A DNA stretch of 64,000 nt from positions 2,216,501-2,280,500 of the forward strand of contig JAFCIZ010000005.1 in NCBI GenBank assembly GCA_017871115.1, in the 5' to 3' direction. The translations under genes were made by a program, and so were the position numbers. Of the stretch, positions 1 through 12,795 are shown one piece after another. The number at the start of each line of letters is the position of its first letter. The stretch's first letter is position 1. The notes beneath the pieces were generated by a model. It made no database searches and had not been told where the DNA came from. It saw nothing but the letters and a program-made list of their open reading frames with translations. Source of the stretch: Cunninghamella blakesleeana (Eukaryota > Mucoromycota > Mucoromycetes > Mucorales > Cunninghamellaceae).

Positions 1-43
1 AAGTAAATTGAAAATAATAGTAATAATAGTAATAATAATAATA

Positions 44-104
<61 letters not shown>
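44..104. repeat. (TA)n then (GA)n microsatellite in intron
   Basis: A run of TA dinucleotides passes directly into about 20 GA dinucleotides. It lies in what appears to be an intron of the threonine dehydratase gene, upstream of the first visible exon. Confidence 0.95.
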
Positions 105-108
<4 letters not shown>

Positions 109-168
109 TGATGATAGATCGTATATAATGTCTAATAAATAATTATATATTTACTTGTAATTTAATAG

Positions 169-1624
169 GTAATCATGCTCAAGGTGTTGCTATGGCTGCT
201 AAACATTTAGGAATTAAAGCAAAAATCGTTATGCCTATTCCATCTCCAGCTATTAAATGGAGAAATGTTCAACGATTAGGTGCTGAAGTGATTTTGTCAG
301 GAAATGATTTTGACGAAGCTAAAAAAGAATGTAGTCGATTAATGGAAGAAGAAAAATTAACAAATATTCCTCCTTACGATGATCCATATGTCATTGGTAA
401 AAAATAAATAAATAAATAAGAATAATGGAAATAATTAAATGAATCAAAAAAAACAACAACCATTATCATTACCATTACATTTTTACTAATTACATATATA
501 TATATATAGCTGGTCAAGGAACAATTGGACTTGAAATTCTTCGACAACATGACGTCAATGATATTTATGCCATTTACATCTGTGTAGGTGGAGGAGGATT
601 AGTAGCAGGAATTGCAAGTTATGTAAAACGTATTGCACCTCATATTAAAATCATTGGTTGTGAAGCAAGTGATGCTAATGCTATGACCCAATCTTATAAT
701 ACAAAACAAAGAGTAGAATTAAATGAAGTTGGATTATTTGCGGATGGGGCTGCAGTTAGAGTTGTTGGTGAAGAAACTTTCCGTGTAGCTTTACCTTTGA
801 TTGATGAAATGGTCAATGTGGATAATGATGAAATTTGTGCTGCTATCAAGGATGTTTTTGAAGGTAAATTTATTTCTTTTTTTTTTTTTTTTAAAAAAAA
901 AGGCTATATATATACTTAATTGTTTTGTAATTTTTTTAGATACTAGATCCATTTGTGAACCTACAGGAGCAGTATCAGTGGCGGCCATTAAAAAATATAT
1001 ACAAAAAAAACCTGAAACAAAAACCAAAGGGATCCATGTTGCCATCATTTCGGGAGCCAATGTCAATTTTGACCGATTAAGGTTTATTAGTGATCGTGCA
1101 GAATTGGGTGAACAAACTGAGGCCTTTTGTAACGTGATCATTCCTGAAAAGTGTGGTAGTTTCCATAAAATGATTGAACAAGTTTTACCAAGAAATATAA
1201 CCGAATTCTCTTATCGTTATTCTTGCCCTGATAAAGCATATGTTTACATTAGTTTTAAGGTGAATAATTTAAAACAAGAAGTAGACCAAGTTCTTGCTAA
1301 ATGGAAAGAAAATGGTATGGAAGGTTGGGATGTCAGTAACAATGAATTGGCTAAAACTCATGCTAGATATATGATTGGTGGAAAACATGCTAATGTAGTG
1401 AATGAAAGAGTATTTCGATTTAGTAAGTAAAAAGAAAAAGAAAAATGTATTTATTTTTGATTTTATGTATATTTATACTCTTTTTTTTTTTTTTTTTTTT
1501 TTTCCTTTTTATAATGATGAATAGTTTTCCCTGAAAGACCAGGTGCATTAATGAAGTTTTTATCAGGTTTACATATATCTTGGAATGTATCACTTTTCCA
1601 TTATAGAAATCATGGCGATGGTAA

Positions 1625-1681
<57 letters not shown>

Positions 1682-1893
1682 TAAATCATGATCATTAATG
1701 ATTTTTGTTTCTATTTTTTTTTTTTTTTTAATTTTTTAATTTCCCTTTAGATATGGGTAAAATATTTGTAGGAATTCAAGTACCTCCCGAAGAATACGAT
1801 CAATTTGATGAATTTTTAGATCAACTTGGATATACATATATAGAAGAAACCGATAATGTAGTTTATAAAACATTTTTATCAAGTAACTCTTAG
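169..1893 (+). CDS. ILV1: threonine dehydratase (deaminase), 3' part
   Basis: Catalyses PLP-dependent deamination of threonine to 2-oxobutyrate, the first step of isoleucine synthesis, in mitochondria. The visible exons are 169..396, 510..863, 940..1422, 1525..1620 and 1751..1893, giving about 433 residues and a TAG stop. The first exon opens with the family string GNHAQGVA, so the start codon and the PLP lysine lie upstream of the window. The glycine-rich phosphate-binding loop ([10 protein letters not shown]) is present, then FEDTRSI-type and [11 protein letters not shown] motifs. The C-terminal third has the two ACT-like regulatory regions ([12 protein letters not shown] and a final [12 protein letters not shown]), so feedback control by isoleucine and valine is expected from the family. 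All introns have GT-AG ends, and one begins a T16/A9 tract. I am sure of the family; only the 5' end is missing. Confidence 0.95.
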
Positions 1894-2397
1894 ATTTTTA
1901 TTTTTATTATTATTTATTTATTATTATTTCATATATAGATATATTCATTTTTTTTTTTTATAAACAATTAATAAAAAAAGTATGATAATGGTTCCAAATT
2001 GAAAAAATTCATGGTACCTACTCTATTTTTTTCATGCTTGGAATCTGAATTTGAATTTTTTAACCGACATGTGAAAGAAAAAAAATGAAAAAAAAAAAAA
2101 GAGGTTGATTTTTTGTCTCATACAATGCTTGCTCACTCTTTTTCTTTTTTCTTTTTTTATTTTTTTCCCTTATCCGTTTATTTTCCTTTTCCCTCTCTTT
2201 CTTTCTCCTTTTTATTACTTTTTTTTAATATTTTGTCAACTCCCTTTTTTATCTTTTTTCTTTTATTTATATAAATCTCTCTCTTTTTGACAAAATTAAC
2301 TAATTAATCCATTCATATTCTTATTATTGTAAATAGCCATTATTTAATATATAAATATATATTAAAAAACCTTTTTTAAAGTGAAATAACAATTAAT
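1894..2397. other. intergenic, T-rich
   Basis: I see no gene here. The stretch holds T/TTC-rich low-complexity DNA, typical of fungal terminator and promoter sequence between two genes in the same direction. Confidence 0.7.
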
Positions 2398-2902
2398 ATG
2401 CCATTTATAAATCCATTATCGTTTGTCACGCCATCAACAACAACTACTGCAACAACCACTAGTTCAGAAGCAACTACTACTTCAAAAACAACCACACCTA
2501 AATTTCCTGGCCAACAACAACAAGGATCAGATGGAGAAAAATATCGTTTTGTAGAAGAAATATTAAATGCACCAGACTACTATCATGTATTAAATGTAAC
2601 AAAAAAAGCAACTCCTGAAGATATTAGAAGAGCTTATATTAAAGTAATAAATAAATAAATAAGAAGGAAGAGGAAGGAAGTGGAAATAAACAGTGATGCA
2701 TATATAAATATATATATATAGAGATAAATATATACATATATGTAAATAGATATGAAACTTATATATAAATATATAAATTTTTCTATTTATTTTTTTAATA
2801 TTTATATAAAAAAAAAAATAGCGTAGTAGGGTATGTCATCCTGACAAATTTGTTCCACCTTATCCTCGAGCAACTGAAAGTTTTCAATGTAATATATATA
2901 TA

Positions 2903-2947
<45 letters not shown>

Positions 2948-4043
2948 ACTATATTTACTACCTTGATTATTTATTTACGCTCTATAAAATTACCTTTGTT
3001 TATTTTTTCTTCTTCTTTCTATTTTAGTACTATCATTGGCTTACGAAACATTATCTGACCCCTCTTCTAAATTAATATATGATCTATCTTCCAATAAAAA
3101 ACAATCTTTCAATACATCAGAACATAAAAATCCAAATGATACGCTACAAAGAGTTTTACATCAAGTAAGTGGTATTATTTTTCTCTTTTTATTAAACATC
3201 TGTATATATATTTATCCTTCATGTTGTTCTTTTCTTCTTCTATAGTTATTCCATGAAATGATGGATGGAGAATTCCAAACAATGAGGGCATTTATATGTA
3301 AGTAAATAATTACTATTATTATTTTGTTGTCATTTATTTATTTATTATCTAATTATTTATTTATTTATATTAATTGAATGGACCTGGTTTTTATTATTAT
3401 TATTATTATTATTATTAGATGCATTGAATGAAACAAATCCTGGTATGCATATTAGTGAAGATGCCATCGTTCATATTGAAGTAGCTTTTCGAAAAATGCG
3501 TGAAGTTTTAGTTTGTAAGTTTTACAAATATAGAAAAAAAAATAATGATGATGAAACTCTTTTATTTTTTATTTTTCATGTGATTCAAGTTTTCTTCTAT
3601 ATATATATTTTTTTTTCTCTGTTTATATATTATTATTATTATCACTATCATCATCATTCATTCATTTATTTATTTTTTTAATGATCATTATTAATCGACA
3701 TTTATTTATTTATTTTATTTATTATATTTTAGCAACACAACAATATTATCAGGTGGTTCAATTCGAATTAATGCGATTATATGAATTACAACAAGAATTA
3801 AGAAGTCTATCTTATTTTAATTTATGGGGAAGAATGCAACTATCTATCACTATGTGTAAAGTATTATTACAATTACCTATATTAATCAATGTTGAATCAA
3901 GAGAAAAAAAGAGAAGGCAAATTGAAGAGGATAAAGAGGATGATGAAGAAAACCAAGGCATATTAGGTACAAGAATTGAAAATGCTTTAAAAATGGCTGT
4001 TGGCTTATTAGAAACGGGTGAACGTTATGCATGTAAAACATGA
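2398..4043 (+). CDS. J-domain (DnaJ/Hsp40) protein
   Basis: Probable Hsp70 co-chaperone of 302 aa. The exons are 2398..2643, 2822..2888, 3028..3164, 3246..3297, 3419..3514 and 3733..4043. A T/S-rich leader of about 50 residues precedes the J domain (about residues 58-125). That domain starts DYYHVLNV, carries the essential HPD triplet at about 88-90, and ends in the LSLAYETLSDP helix. The first two exons split the J domain just before HPD. The C-terminal half is alpha-helical and charged (YQVVQFELMRLYELQQELRS), with an acidic EEDKEDDEEN patch. It has no Gly/Phe region, zinc finger or transmembrane segment, so it is a class III J protein. It is not CAJ1/DJP1-like in any way I can see, and the client and compartment are unknown. 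No other start codon is better placed. Confidence 0.88.
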
Positions 4044-5229
4044 TAGAAAAAGTAAAACATCATCATCATCATTATTATCATAAAATCACTTTATTTTTTA
4101 TCCTTCTTTCTCCCTCTTCCCTTTTAATTTTATATTATTTTTTTATTATTTCATTTATTATATTTATTTATTTTTTTATTAAAATCAACAGTATACCCTA
4201 TTATTTCTATTTTTATTTTTATCTTTATTATTATTATTATTATTATTATATTACTATTATTATTACTTTATCTTTCTTTCTATTTTATACATTCTCTCTC
4301 TTTCTATCTCCTTTTTAAAAAAAAGAAAGAAGAATAAGAAATAGAAAAGATAAGTAATATATAATATCATTCAAGTATTCATCCTTTTATTTTAATTGTA
4401 TTCTTTTATTTTTTTTTAATGATCATTTTTCTATTTTTTTTTTTTATTATTATAATTATTATTATCCACTGTTTTTGTAAATCAGTAGTTAGTATAGTAT
4501 TTTATTATCACTATTATTATTTATTATTTCCTTACTATTTCTTCATTTTTTTTATGGCTTTCTTAAAAAATTATTATTATTATTATTACGTATTATTTTT
4601 TATATGTTTTATCTTTTTTGTATGATTATTTATTTTACTTTTTATATATATATGACCCAACCTTGAACATAAATAGTAAGATGATTTTCGTTTGGTAAAC
4701 TTTAATCATCTTTGTGCTCAAAAAATAAAACATAAAACTAAAAATGATAAAAAAGTAAAAATGATTTGCTTAATTTCGCTTATTTCATTTTCTTTCATTT
4801 TAATTTTTTTTATTGGGATATAAATTTATTTTATTTATTTTATTTAAAAGAAAGAAAAATGAGGATGGACAATAAATTAAAATATATAGGAAATATTATT
4901 TTTAAAATAGATGAAGAGCTATTTGATTCGTTTCTTCTTTTTATATGGCGGAGTTTCGACGATCTTGGCTTTACTCTATTTTTAAAAAATAAATAATCAA
5001 AAAAGGAAAGACTCTATTTAAAAAAATTTAAAAATTTAAAAAAAAGAGGCTGAATACTTTTTTCTCTTTTCTCTCTTTTTTTTCTTTTTTTTTTAAAAAA
5101 AACGGCCTTTTTCTTCTCTTTTTATTTTTTGTACATTATATAAATAAATAATTATACCTTTATTATACATACATACATACATCATCTATATATACATCAA
5201 ACTTACTATATAAATAAACTAATATAAAA
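4044..5229. other. intergenic, low complexity
   Basis: There is no supported gene. The stretch is dominated by TTA/TTC runs that give long hydrophobic nonsense frames. A T10/A8 tract lies at 5085-5102, about 130 bp upstream of the syntaxin ATG, with CATA repeats at about 5166-5181. Confidence 0.7.
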
Positions 5230-6165
5230 ATGAATGTTGACAGACTTGCTGACCTTAATAAAACACAAGGAAATAATAATAATAATGGTAGATACGAGAT
5301 GCGACCATTATTAGCCACACCAAGTGATCCTTCATCTATGGATGGGTTTTTAAACAACATATCTCAATTACAAGAACTTATCCGTACTATCAATGATAAT
5401 GTTCAACGAGTACAAACTCATCAAGCTGCCATGTTACAAACTGCTGATGCACAAGAGTTAGCTCGTCATCGTTCTCAAGTAGAATCCTTAACCCAAGAAA
5501 CCCAATCCATCATGACACGAGTAAAAAAACAATTAAAGGATATTGAACCTACTTCTCGCCACTCTGATTTAACCATCCGTAAAAATCAATTTGCTAGTAT
5601 CATGAAATCATTCATGGAAGCCATCGAGCGTCACCGTACAACAGCTTTAGATTTTCAACGTGATGAAGCTAAACAATTAGAAAGACAAATCCGTATTGCA
5701 AATCCTAATGCTACTCCACATGAAATTGAACAAGCCATATCACAAGCTGAAGAAGGAAAACCAAACGCTGTCTTTGCTCAACAAATTTTACAATCCGTCA
5801 CACAAGATCAACGTCGATACGATGCACAACAAACTTTAGATGCTGTACAGGAACGTCATAATGATATTCGTAGATTGGCACAATCCGTTCAAGAGTTATC
5901 GGAATTGTTCCAAGAAATGCAATTTTTATTGGAAAATCAAGAAAAAGTCATTGCTGATATTAATACACAAACGGAACAAACGGTTATGGATTTGGAACAT
6001 GGGGAAAAACAAGTGGCAACCGCTATTCAATCAGCTAAAGCTACTAGACGTAAGAAATGGATCTGTTTTGGTATCTTTATTGCTATCATTCTTATCATTG
6101 TCATTGTATTAGTTGTTAAATTTGCTCCTCAAGGATCTAATAATAACGGTGGTGGACAACATTAA
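5230..6165 (+). CDS. SSO1: syntaxin-type Qa-SNARE, plasma membrane class
   Basis: Intronless gene for a 311-aa t-SNARE that pairs with SNAP-25 and synaptobrevin partners to fuse secretory vesicles. An N-terminal three-helix (Habc) domain spans about residues 35-170. The SNARE helix is at about 205-270 with the pattern ELFQEMQFLLENQEKVI, where the Q of ENQ fits the ionic zero layer. A Lys/Arg collar (RRKKW) follows, then one strongly hydrophobic anchor (about 277-297) and a short Gly/Asn-rich tail. The unusual feature is an Asn run near residue 17 encoded by an AAT repeat. Length and order match the Sso1/syntaxin-1 family. An endosomal syntaxin is less likely given the classical Habc arrangement, but this is inferred. 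The start is the first ATG after a stop-rich leader. Confidence 0.95.
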   Translation: MNVDRLADLNKTQGNNNNNGRYEMRPLLATPSDPSSMDGFLNNISQLQELIRTINDNVQRVQTHQAAMLQTADAQELARHRSQVESLTQETQSIMTRVKKQLKDIEPTSRHSDLTIRKNQFASIMKSFMEAIERHRTTALDFQRDEAKQLERQIRIANPNATPHEIEQAISQAEEGKPNAVFAQQILQSVTQDQRRYDAQQTLDAVQERHNDIRRLAQSVQELSELFQEMQFLLENQEKVIADINTQTEQTVMDLEHGEKQVATAIQSAKATRRKKWICFGIFIAIILIIVIVLVVKFAPQGSNNNGGGQH

Positions 6166-6281
6166 TAATAAAATATAGGATATAGGATATTATAAAAAAA
6201 AAATAATTATAATTATAAAAATATATGTAAAAAAAAAAAAAAAAGAAAAAAAGGATGATGATAACATGTATGATAATACAG

Positions 6282-6314
<33 letters not shown>

Positions 6315-9300
6315 ATAATAATAATAATAAAAGAGATCATACGTGTATTTTTTTATTTTCTTCCTATTTTTTAGATAGCCAATACCATTTTTTTCTTCAT
6401 CTTTCGCTTTTTTATTGCGTTCATTTTATATTTTTGTTATTTTTTAAAATATAGTCATACTTTTATATTGTTTATTCATTTATTAACTTATTAAAATAAA
6501 ATATAATATTAATATTTATTAATTAATCAAAAACAGTATAACAACGATAATAACGATTAAAAAACTGTCGCGTATTATGTGATATGGTTCTAATTTTTTC
6601 CTAAGATTAGCAGAAATAGAGTCATATAATATTATATTTATTCCAAAACCGTGGCCATTAGGATGTATCTAGAAAAAGTGTCATTTAAGTTTTCCATTGT
6701 GGGTGTATTTATCAAGCTTTTTTCTAATTCTTTTTTTGCATATATCCTTTTTTTAAAATAAATCACCTTCTCACAAAGATTTTGATAATCTACTATCTTT
6801 AAATGTACATCATTCACATATATAAATATTTTGAATTAAGCTTTCCTCAAAGTATACCCAAGAATAACAAAAAAATCTTTCAAGATTTTCTTTCTTTTCA
6901 AATAACATTTCTCTTTCTTTAGCTTTTTATTTTTATTTTTATCTGGAAAAAGAATGCAGGATACTGGTAGCCAAATATCACCAAGATGAAGTCACTTTCA
7001 ATTTCATCTAAATTATTTTGCTATTATAGTAGTAAATATGATGTATCAATTATTGAGCGTTGAGAACGTGTTAATACACCTTTATTTTAGATTTCTGTAT
7101 GTCAATTCTTTATATCTTTTGATGTTGTGGTCTTTTTCTGTATGTAGCTATAGTACAAAAACGGACCTTTTCGAATTTTATTCATTTCTTTTTTTCTCAG
7201 ATCATCATGATTGTCATTACTTTCTAAAATGTTTCTTCTTCAAAAATAGTTGAGCTATCATTTGTTTAGTAACTTCATTATCATTATAGTAGATTCACTG
7301 TAATTTCTTGTATGTAAATTAACTTTAGATTTTCGCCACCATAATTTATAAACTATAATTTTTTGAGAATAGGCTAATTGTTAATATTTATAATTATTCA
7401 TGCTACAGATCTAGTATTTCTGGTTTTTATAGTGTCATATTCATATTGGCATTTTATTTTTATTTTTCCTTAATTATTATTATTATTATCCAAAAAAGGA
7501 AAAAGAGGAGAAAAAGGAAGAGATAATCAAAAAATTAATAAATATGATTTTTTTTAAAATAATATATTTATTTTATGACAAATTAACAAATATACAATGC
7601 ATGATTATGAACCTCAGATTTTCTCAAATATATATATATATATACATGAATACTCATTTTTTTAGGTACAAAAACCCAATAAAATAAAATAAAAAAGCTG
7701 CTTTTATAATCATGAGCACTCTTTTTATATCAATTATTTGCACATGATTACCAACCCTTTATACCAATAACTACAGAATAAATCATTGTTTCATCCTATA
7801 GTAGTTATAATAATACCTATCAATGCATCAAGTTGAGTATTTTTATTTATATTAAATAAAATTTCAAGAATGGTTCAATTCGTTAGTATTGTTGTAGGTA
7901 ATGCGTAAAATAAAAAGGGGAAAAAGTATAAAAGTAAAGTTTTTGTATAAACCAAACTTTATTAAAAAATAATATAGTTTTATCTATTATTTGTTATCTT
8001 TCAATAATTCTCGAATTAGTGATAAAAGTATATATAGTGTCGAAAAATTATCTTTATTATTCATTTCATCGATAAATATAATTGAAATTGTAGACAAATG
8101 AATAAAGCAAAAAAAAAAGATTTAGATTATCAATTTTTAATATTTAAATACCGCCTAAAGCCCGTGCGCGCTTGAGCACATAAAAATTTCATTTTTACTA
8201 AAAAAAAGATCAGGATAGTCGATTTTAATATATGTTATAGCTTGATATTCATAATAGGAGTACAAGCGTTTGTAAATTTACATTTTTGTTAGATATTTAG
8301 CAATTTTTATAGATATTTAGCCAATTGACCTGAGATTTTAACAGTCATCAATATAATCAATTTCTCTGCGTAAGTTTATTTCGTAAGATGTACTTAAAAT
8401 ACTGGTGGATTATATGAGAGAGTCATATTCAAATTAAATATTTAAGCGTTTATTTGAACAATTGATTTGATATTTTAAAGGGTAAATAAAATTATCATTC
8501 TCTATATGTAGATTAAAATTTATTGAATAGTAACTTTAAATATTGGTAGATTAAAAGAAAGTATCATTTTCAAATTAAATTTAAATTTATTTTCACAGAT
8601 GCTAAACCATTCAAATTTATATCTTAACATATTCATGATGTAAATATATTCTATATGGTAGCTAATTTTCATAAAATGATCTTGAATATTTATAAAGTTA
8701 TTTAAAAAGAAGCTTCAAGTTAAAAGCTCATGTATCTCCATCAGTAATTAGCTTACTGATGTGATATTTTAGGGAGCCAATGGCATCATCATTTAATATA
8801 TGCTTGCTAATTTTCACATAATGATTATAGATATTGCCGGATTTATATAAAAGTTAACTTTTAAGCTAAATATTCAATTTTCTCCATAGATCATAGACTG
8901 ATAAGCCAAACTTTTAAATTACTTTTGGACTTTGCTATATTCTACCTATTTACAGTTTTCATATAATGGTCTTGACTATTGATTGAGTTCTTTAAAAAAC
9001 CATTTTTAATATACATATTAAAAAAAAGAGTGCTACGTGTCATCAATTGTTCCAACTGAGTTATATTTTTATTTTTAAGGATAATATATTATAATTTGAT
9101 TCAATAATAGTAATAATAATTATAATAATAATAAAATACTAGTAACATATGATATCATTTTAGAGTTACTAGTGGATTTAAGGTTAGAGGCACGATTCAT
9201 ATGTGGGTATAGTTATTTTTTTTAAAAAAGAGAATTGAAGTGACCCTCATTAAGAAAAAAATAAGGTTCAACACTTTCTTATTTTATATCTTTTACTTCC

Positions 9301-9914
9301 AAGTTACACACAATAGCTGGAATGACCAAGCCCCAAAAAATAAAAAAATAAAGTTCATAAAACAAATATTGATCGAAAAAACAAAACGAAATGAGAGAAG
9401 TAGAGAAAGCGTTTGTATTATTGATATATTTTTTTAAAAAAAAAAATTAAAAAAAAAGAGAAAGAAAATTTGAATTGCATAGAATAATAAAAAAAAGGGT
9501 GCTTATAAAAAAATTAATATATATAAAAAAAGGGTATATAAGATGAATAAAAAAAAATCTATATAGAAAGCAATATAAATATCAATAGAAAAGATAAATA
9601 ATAATAAAAAATCGGTAGATCATGAATATTAAAAATAAAAAAAGGTATGGATATGTTTTTCTCTACTATGCATTTTTTTCTTTTTTTCTTTTTTCATAAA
9701 GAAAAAAAAAAAAGAAAAGAAAAAAAGATAGTAAAAGGAACATGAGAAAAATGAATAGATAAAAAGTTGGGTAACTAATTAATAAAAAAAGGGGGGATGC
9801 GTAAAAATAAGAAGAAAAAAATTATATAATGAATTTTGCCTTACAAAGAAATATAAATTAAATCATACAAAATAATAAAAAAAGAAAAAGAAAAAAGTGG
9901 AGCCACAAATGTAT
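6166..9914. other. long gene-free region
   Basis: This 3.7-kb stretch has no coding exon, tRNA or transposase that I can recognise. The part from about 6500 to 9050 is less purely simple-sequence than other spacers here and looks like decayed DNA. It includes the ~144-bp repeat array annotated separately. From 9400 onward it is A-rich with AAAGAAAAA-type runs. Confidence 0.65.
8290..9010. repeat. degenerate tandem repeat, ~144-bp period
   Basis: About five diverged units follow each other. One landmark, like GCTAATTTTCATAATGATC, recurs near 8661, 8805 and 8951. A second, like CCAATTGACTTGATATTTTA, is at 8321 and 8459 and is weaker at about 8606 and 8750. A third, CAAATTAAATATT, recurs near 8430, 8571, 8714 and 8862. 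Each series gives spacings of 138-148 bp. Similar words occur at 23.8-24.2 kb, so this is a dispersed family. There is no open frame through it. Confidence 0.7.
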
Positions 9915-11071
9915 TTACAAGTTATTTCCCATAGAATACATATTTTCTAATGCTTGTTTTTGAAGAATACTTTGTTGAAATCTATTTTACAATAATAAAA
10001 AAAAAAAAAAATAGGATGAGAACCAGTTATAAGATAAATTTAATAAATCTTATAAAATTATTTTTTTAAATACTTACGATCTGAGTTGTTCATTTTCGTG
10101 TACAAGACGTTCAAGTTCAGCTAAAATAGAAGTTTGAGTGCTTTTCAAATGTTGAATATGTTGAACAGCTATCAAAGAAAAAAAATAAGTATATCATGAA
10201 TAAACTTTGAATTTAGTCTTTTATTTTTAAATAAAAAGGAAATACTTACTTCGATGTAATAAAGCAACTTTACTCATTTTTTTGTTTAAACAAGCAGGAA
10301 GTTCAGCACGTAATTCTTCAAATCCATCTACAAATAATAATAACAATAAAAAGAAAGTATTAGTGAGTATATAATGTATCGAATTGTCATTTTATGATAT
10401 GATTTATTATTTACCTTTAATTTGAGCGCGGCGTTTTTGTTCAGATTGGATATGAATTTGACGTCTCATCTCCGCTGTTGTGGCCAAACTATAATAATAA
10501 TCATAATAATCATAATTTTAAAAATGGGTTGTTTTTTTTAGTAAAAAGAATTAGGTAACACAACTTTTTTTTTTTTTTAAAAAAAAAGAAAACTTACGTA
10601 GTATCATCATTATCGGATTGATCATTATCAGAATGATGCTTTTTAGAAGGATGTTGTTGTTGATAAGCATTATCATCGTTGTTGGAAGAAGCTTTTCTTT
10701 TTTTATTATTATGATGATGGCGACCAGCTGATTGTTCATAAGATTCCTTTGAATATTGTAAAAATTCAGGATAAAAGGCTTCAGGTAAAGAAGAGGCTTT
10801 AGCAATGGTTTCATTTAAAGAAGATTGAGTACTTGAAGAAGAGGATTGAACTAAAACAGGAGGTTCTTGAAGGGCAGTTTGAATAGGTGGAGTGGTAGGG
10901 ATAGAGGTTAATGAATCAGGACTACCAGGATGATGGTAAGTAATAGGAGAAGAATGAATACTACTGTTACCACCAGTTGTTGTTGCTGTCATGGTAGGAT
11001 CATACATAATGGCTGTAGTAGGTGGAGTAGTCATACAGAAACCTGAAAAATTAAACATAAATTTATAATAT

Positions 11072-11120
<49 letters not shown>

Positions 11121-11243
11121 TAAGCAAAAATAATTAGATATATTAGTCGATATTATACCTGGATACATAATAGGTTGATCAGTCCATTCAAGTTTGGGAT
11201 AGGTGGTATAATCATTAACGAATTCAGAAGTAAGTTTGTTCAT
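9915..11243 (-). CDS. bHLH-leucine zipper transcription factor (MLX/MAX-like)
   Basis: DNA-binding regulator of 279 aa. The exons on the minus strand are 11243..11159, 11042..10598, 10488..10415, 10327..10250, 10168..10078 and 9981..9915. A Pro/Ser/Thr-rich N-terminal half (likely transactivation) is followed by an Asn/His/Lys-rich linker. The bHLH (about 184-247) begins RRQIHIQSEQKRR, so the H5-E9-R13 triad typical of CACGTG E-box binders is present. A short leucine zipper follows (LAELERLVHENEQLR). The basic region and loop resemble MLX more than Ino4, but this is family resemblance only. Four introns interrupt the 3' half. The first intron contains a long (TA)n run that gives spurious YIYI frames. 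The targets are unknown. Confidence 0.9.
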
Positions 11244-12795
11244 GGTGTTGATAATTTAAATATAAAGGGGAAGAGGAGGAGTTACAAGTTAATATAAAAA
11301 TAAAAAAGGAAAGTAATTTAAAACAGTTGTTTGTATTTATTGAATTGAAAGGAAAGGTATTGTTTCTTTTTTAAAAAAAAAAGAAAGAATTTAAGTAGTT
11401 AAAGGAAAGTAAAAGGGTTGAGTGGGAGAAAAAAAAAGTGAGAAATTATTTTATAAAGAAAAGAAGAAGAAAAAAAAGAGAGAATAAAAATAATTTAATT
11501 AATATATTATTTCTTAAAAAATAAAATAAAATGGGTCCGCTTAAATTAACCAATGATAATGTTTTTTCTCATGTATTGGAATATTGCATATCTTTTTATA
11601 CTCTGTGTAATCCTTTTTTAAACTCAACCTTAATCAGTGCTTTTCTCTTTCTTTTTACTTTATTTACGAAGTAAGCGATGGTGAAAGGGGAAACTAAACT
11701 ATACGTAATCATCTTTTTTTTTATTGGATCACTTATCTCCTTTTTTTTTTTTTTTTTTTATAAACCTACATGGTTTTCTTTTATATATATATATATATAT
11801 ACATATAAATATATATATATTAATTATTAAAATTCAATCTTATCAGCTCTTTCTCTTTTCATAAAAAGAAGAAGGTACCGGAGTTTTGAAAAATAAAAAA
11901 AGAAACAGTAGCATTTTTTTAAGCAGGAGATATTAAAAAATATCACCCATGTGTACTTGAAAGGTAATTAAACGTTTTTTTTTACTATATCTTAACAGAT
12001 TTGATATTATATTATAGTAATAATAACGATAATAAAATACTCAATAAGAATAACAAGTAAATAAAATCAATTGATATAAGAATATAGATTATAAAAAGAA
12101 TAAAAAGAATAATAAATGATATGTAAAATACTATATATATATATAATATATATATACCTAGGTACTCACATCAAAAAAAACTATTAAAGTTTTATGTATA
12201 AATAAGGTTACTCAGATGATGGAGATTAAATGAAAAATAGTATAGTTTTTTTTTTCACTTTTGATATCATATACGTAAAAGGTTTAACCAACTAAAATCA
12301 CCATAAACTTTGTACCTTATTGTCATGTATATGTACGTTAAAACGTATGTACATAAAATAATAATTGGAAAAATGAATTAAGTAAAAAGATCATTAACTA
12401 AAAATAGATTAATTTTTTCATTCCCTCTCATTTTTTTTCCCTCTTTTTTTTTCTCATTAAAATGTTACACACCTTTTTTTTTTTTTTGCTTCTTTCCCTT
12501 ACCACGGTCTTTTTTTTTTAAAAAAAATCCAAAAATATACAATGATAGTCTTTTTAATACAATTGCCTTGACTTTTTTTTTTTTTTTTTCTTAATACGGT
12601 AAAAACCTTTATCCACGGACGAAACTGATTTTCGCTTTCTTCCATGTGGGTGTGCGTGTGTGTGAGCTTTGCCCCTTTCTTGCGAAAAAAAAAATACAAA
12701 ATTCGGAATTTCAATTTTCTTTTTTCTTATTGTCTCCATAGTAATTTTTATTCCAGCTTTCTTTCGGTTTTCTATATTTTTTTTTTCTCATCTCC
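11244..12795. other. divergent intergenic region
   Basis: This is spacer between two divergently transcribed genes. It holds TA microsatellites at about 11785-11820 and 12132-12155, T-runs near 11741 and 12474, and a T10/A8 tract at 12510-12527. I found no exon with a conserved protein match. Confidence 0.65.

Noticed and set aside
791..1141. 116-codon antisense frame across threonine dehydratase exons
   Set aside because: Mirror of conserved coding sequence on the plus strand, with no domain of its own.
2105..2290. 61-codon plus-strand frame, Phe/Leu/Pro-rich
   Set aside because: Made of TTT/CTT runs in a spacer, with no homology or start context.
4040..4625. Two long hydrophobic frames rich in Tyr/Ile/Phe
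   Set aside because: TTA/TAT repeat artefacts downstream of the J-domain gene.
7038..7253. 71-codon frame in the long gene-free region
   Set aside because: No recognisable domain, no flanking exon structure and biased composition.
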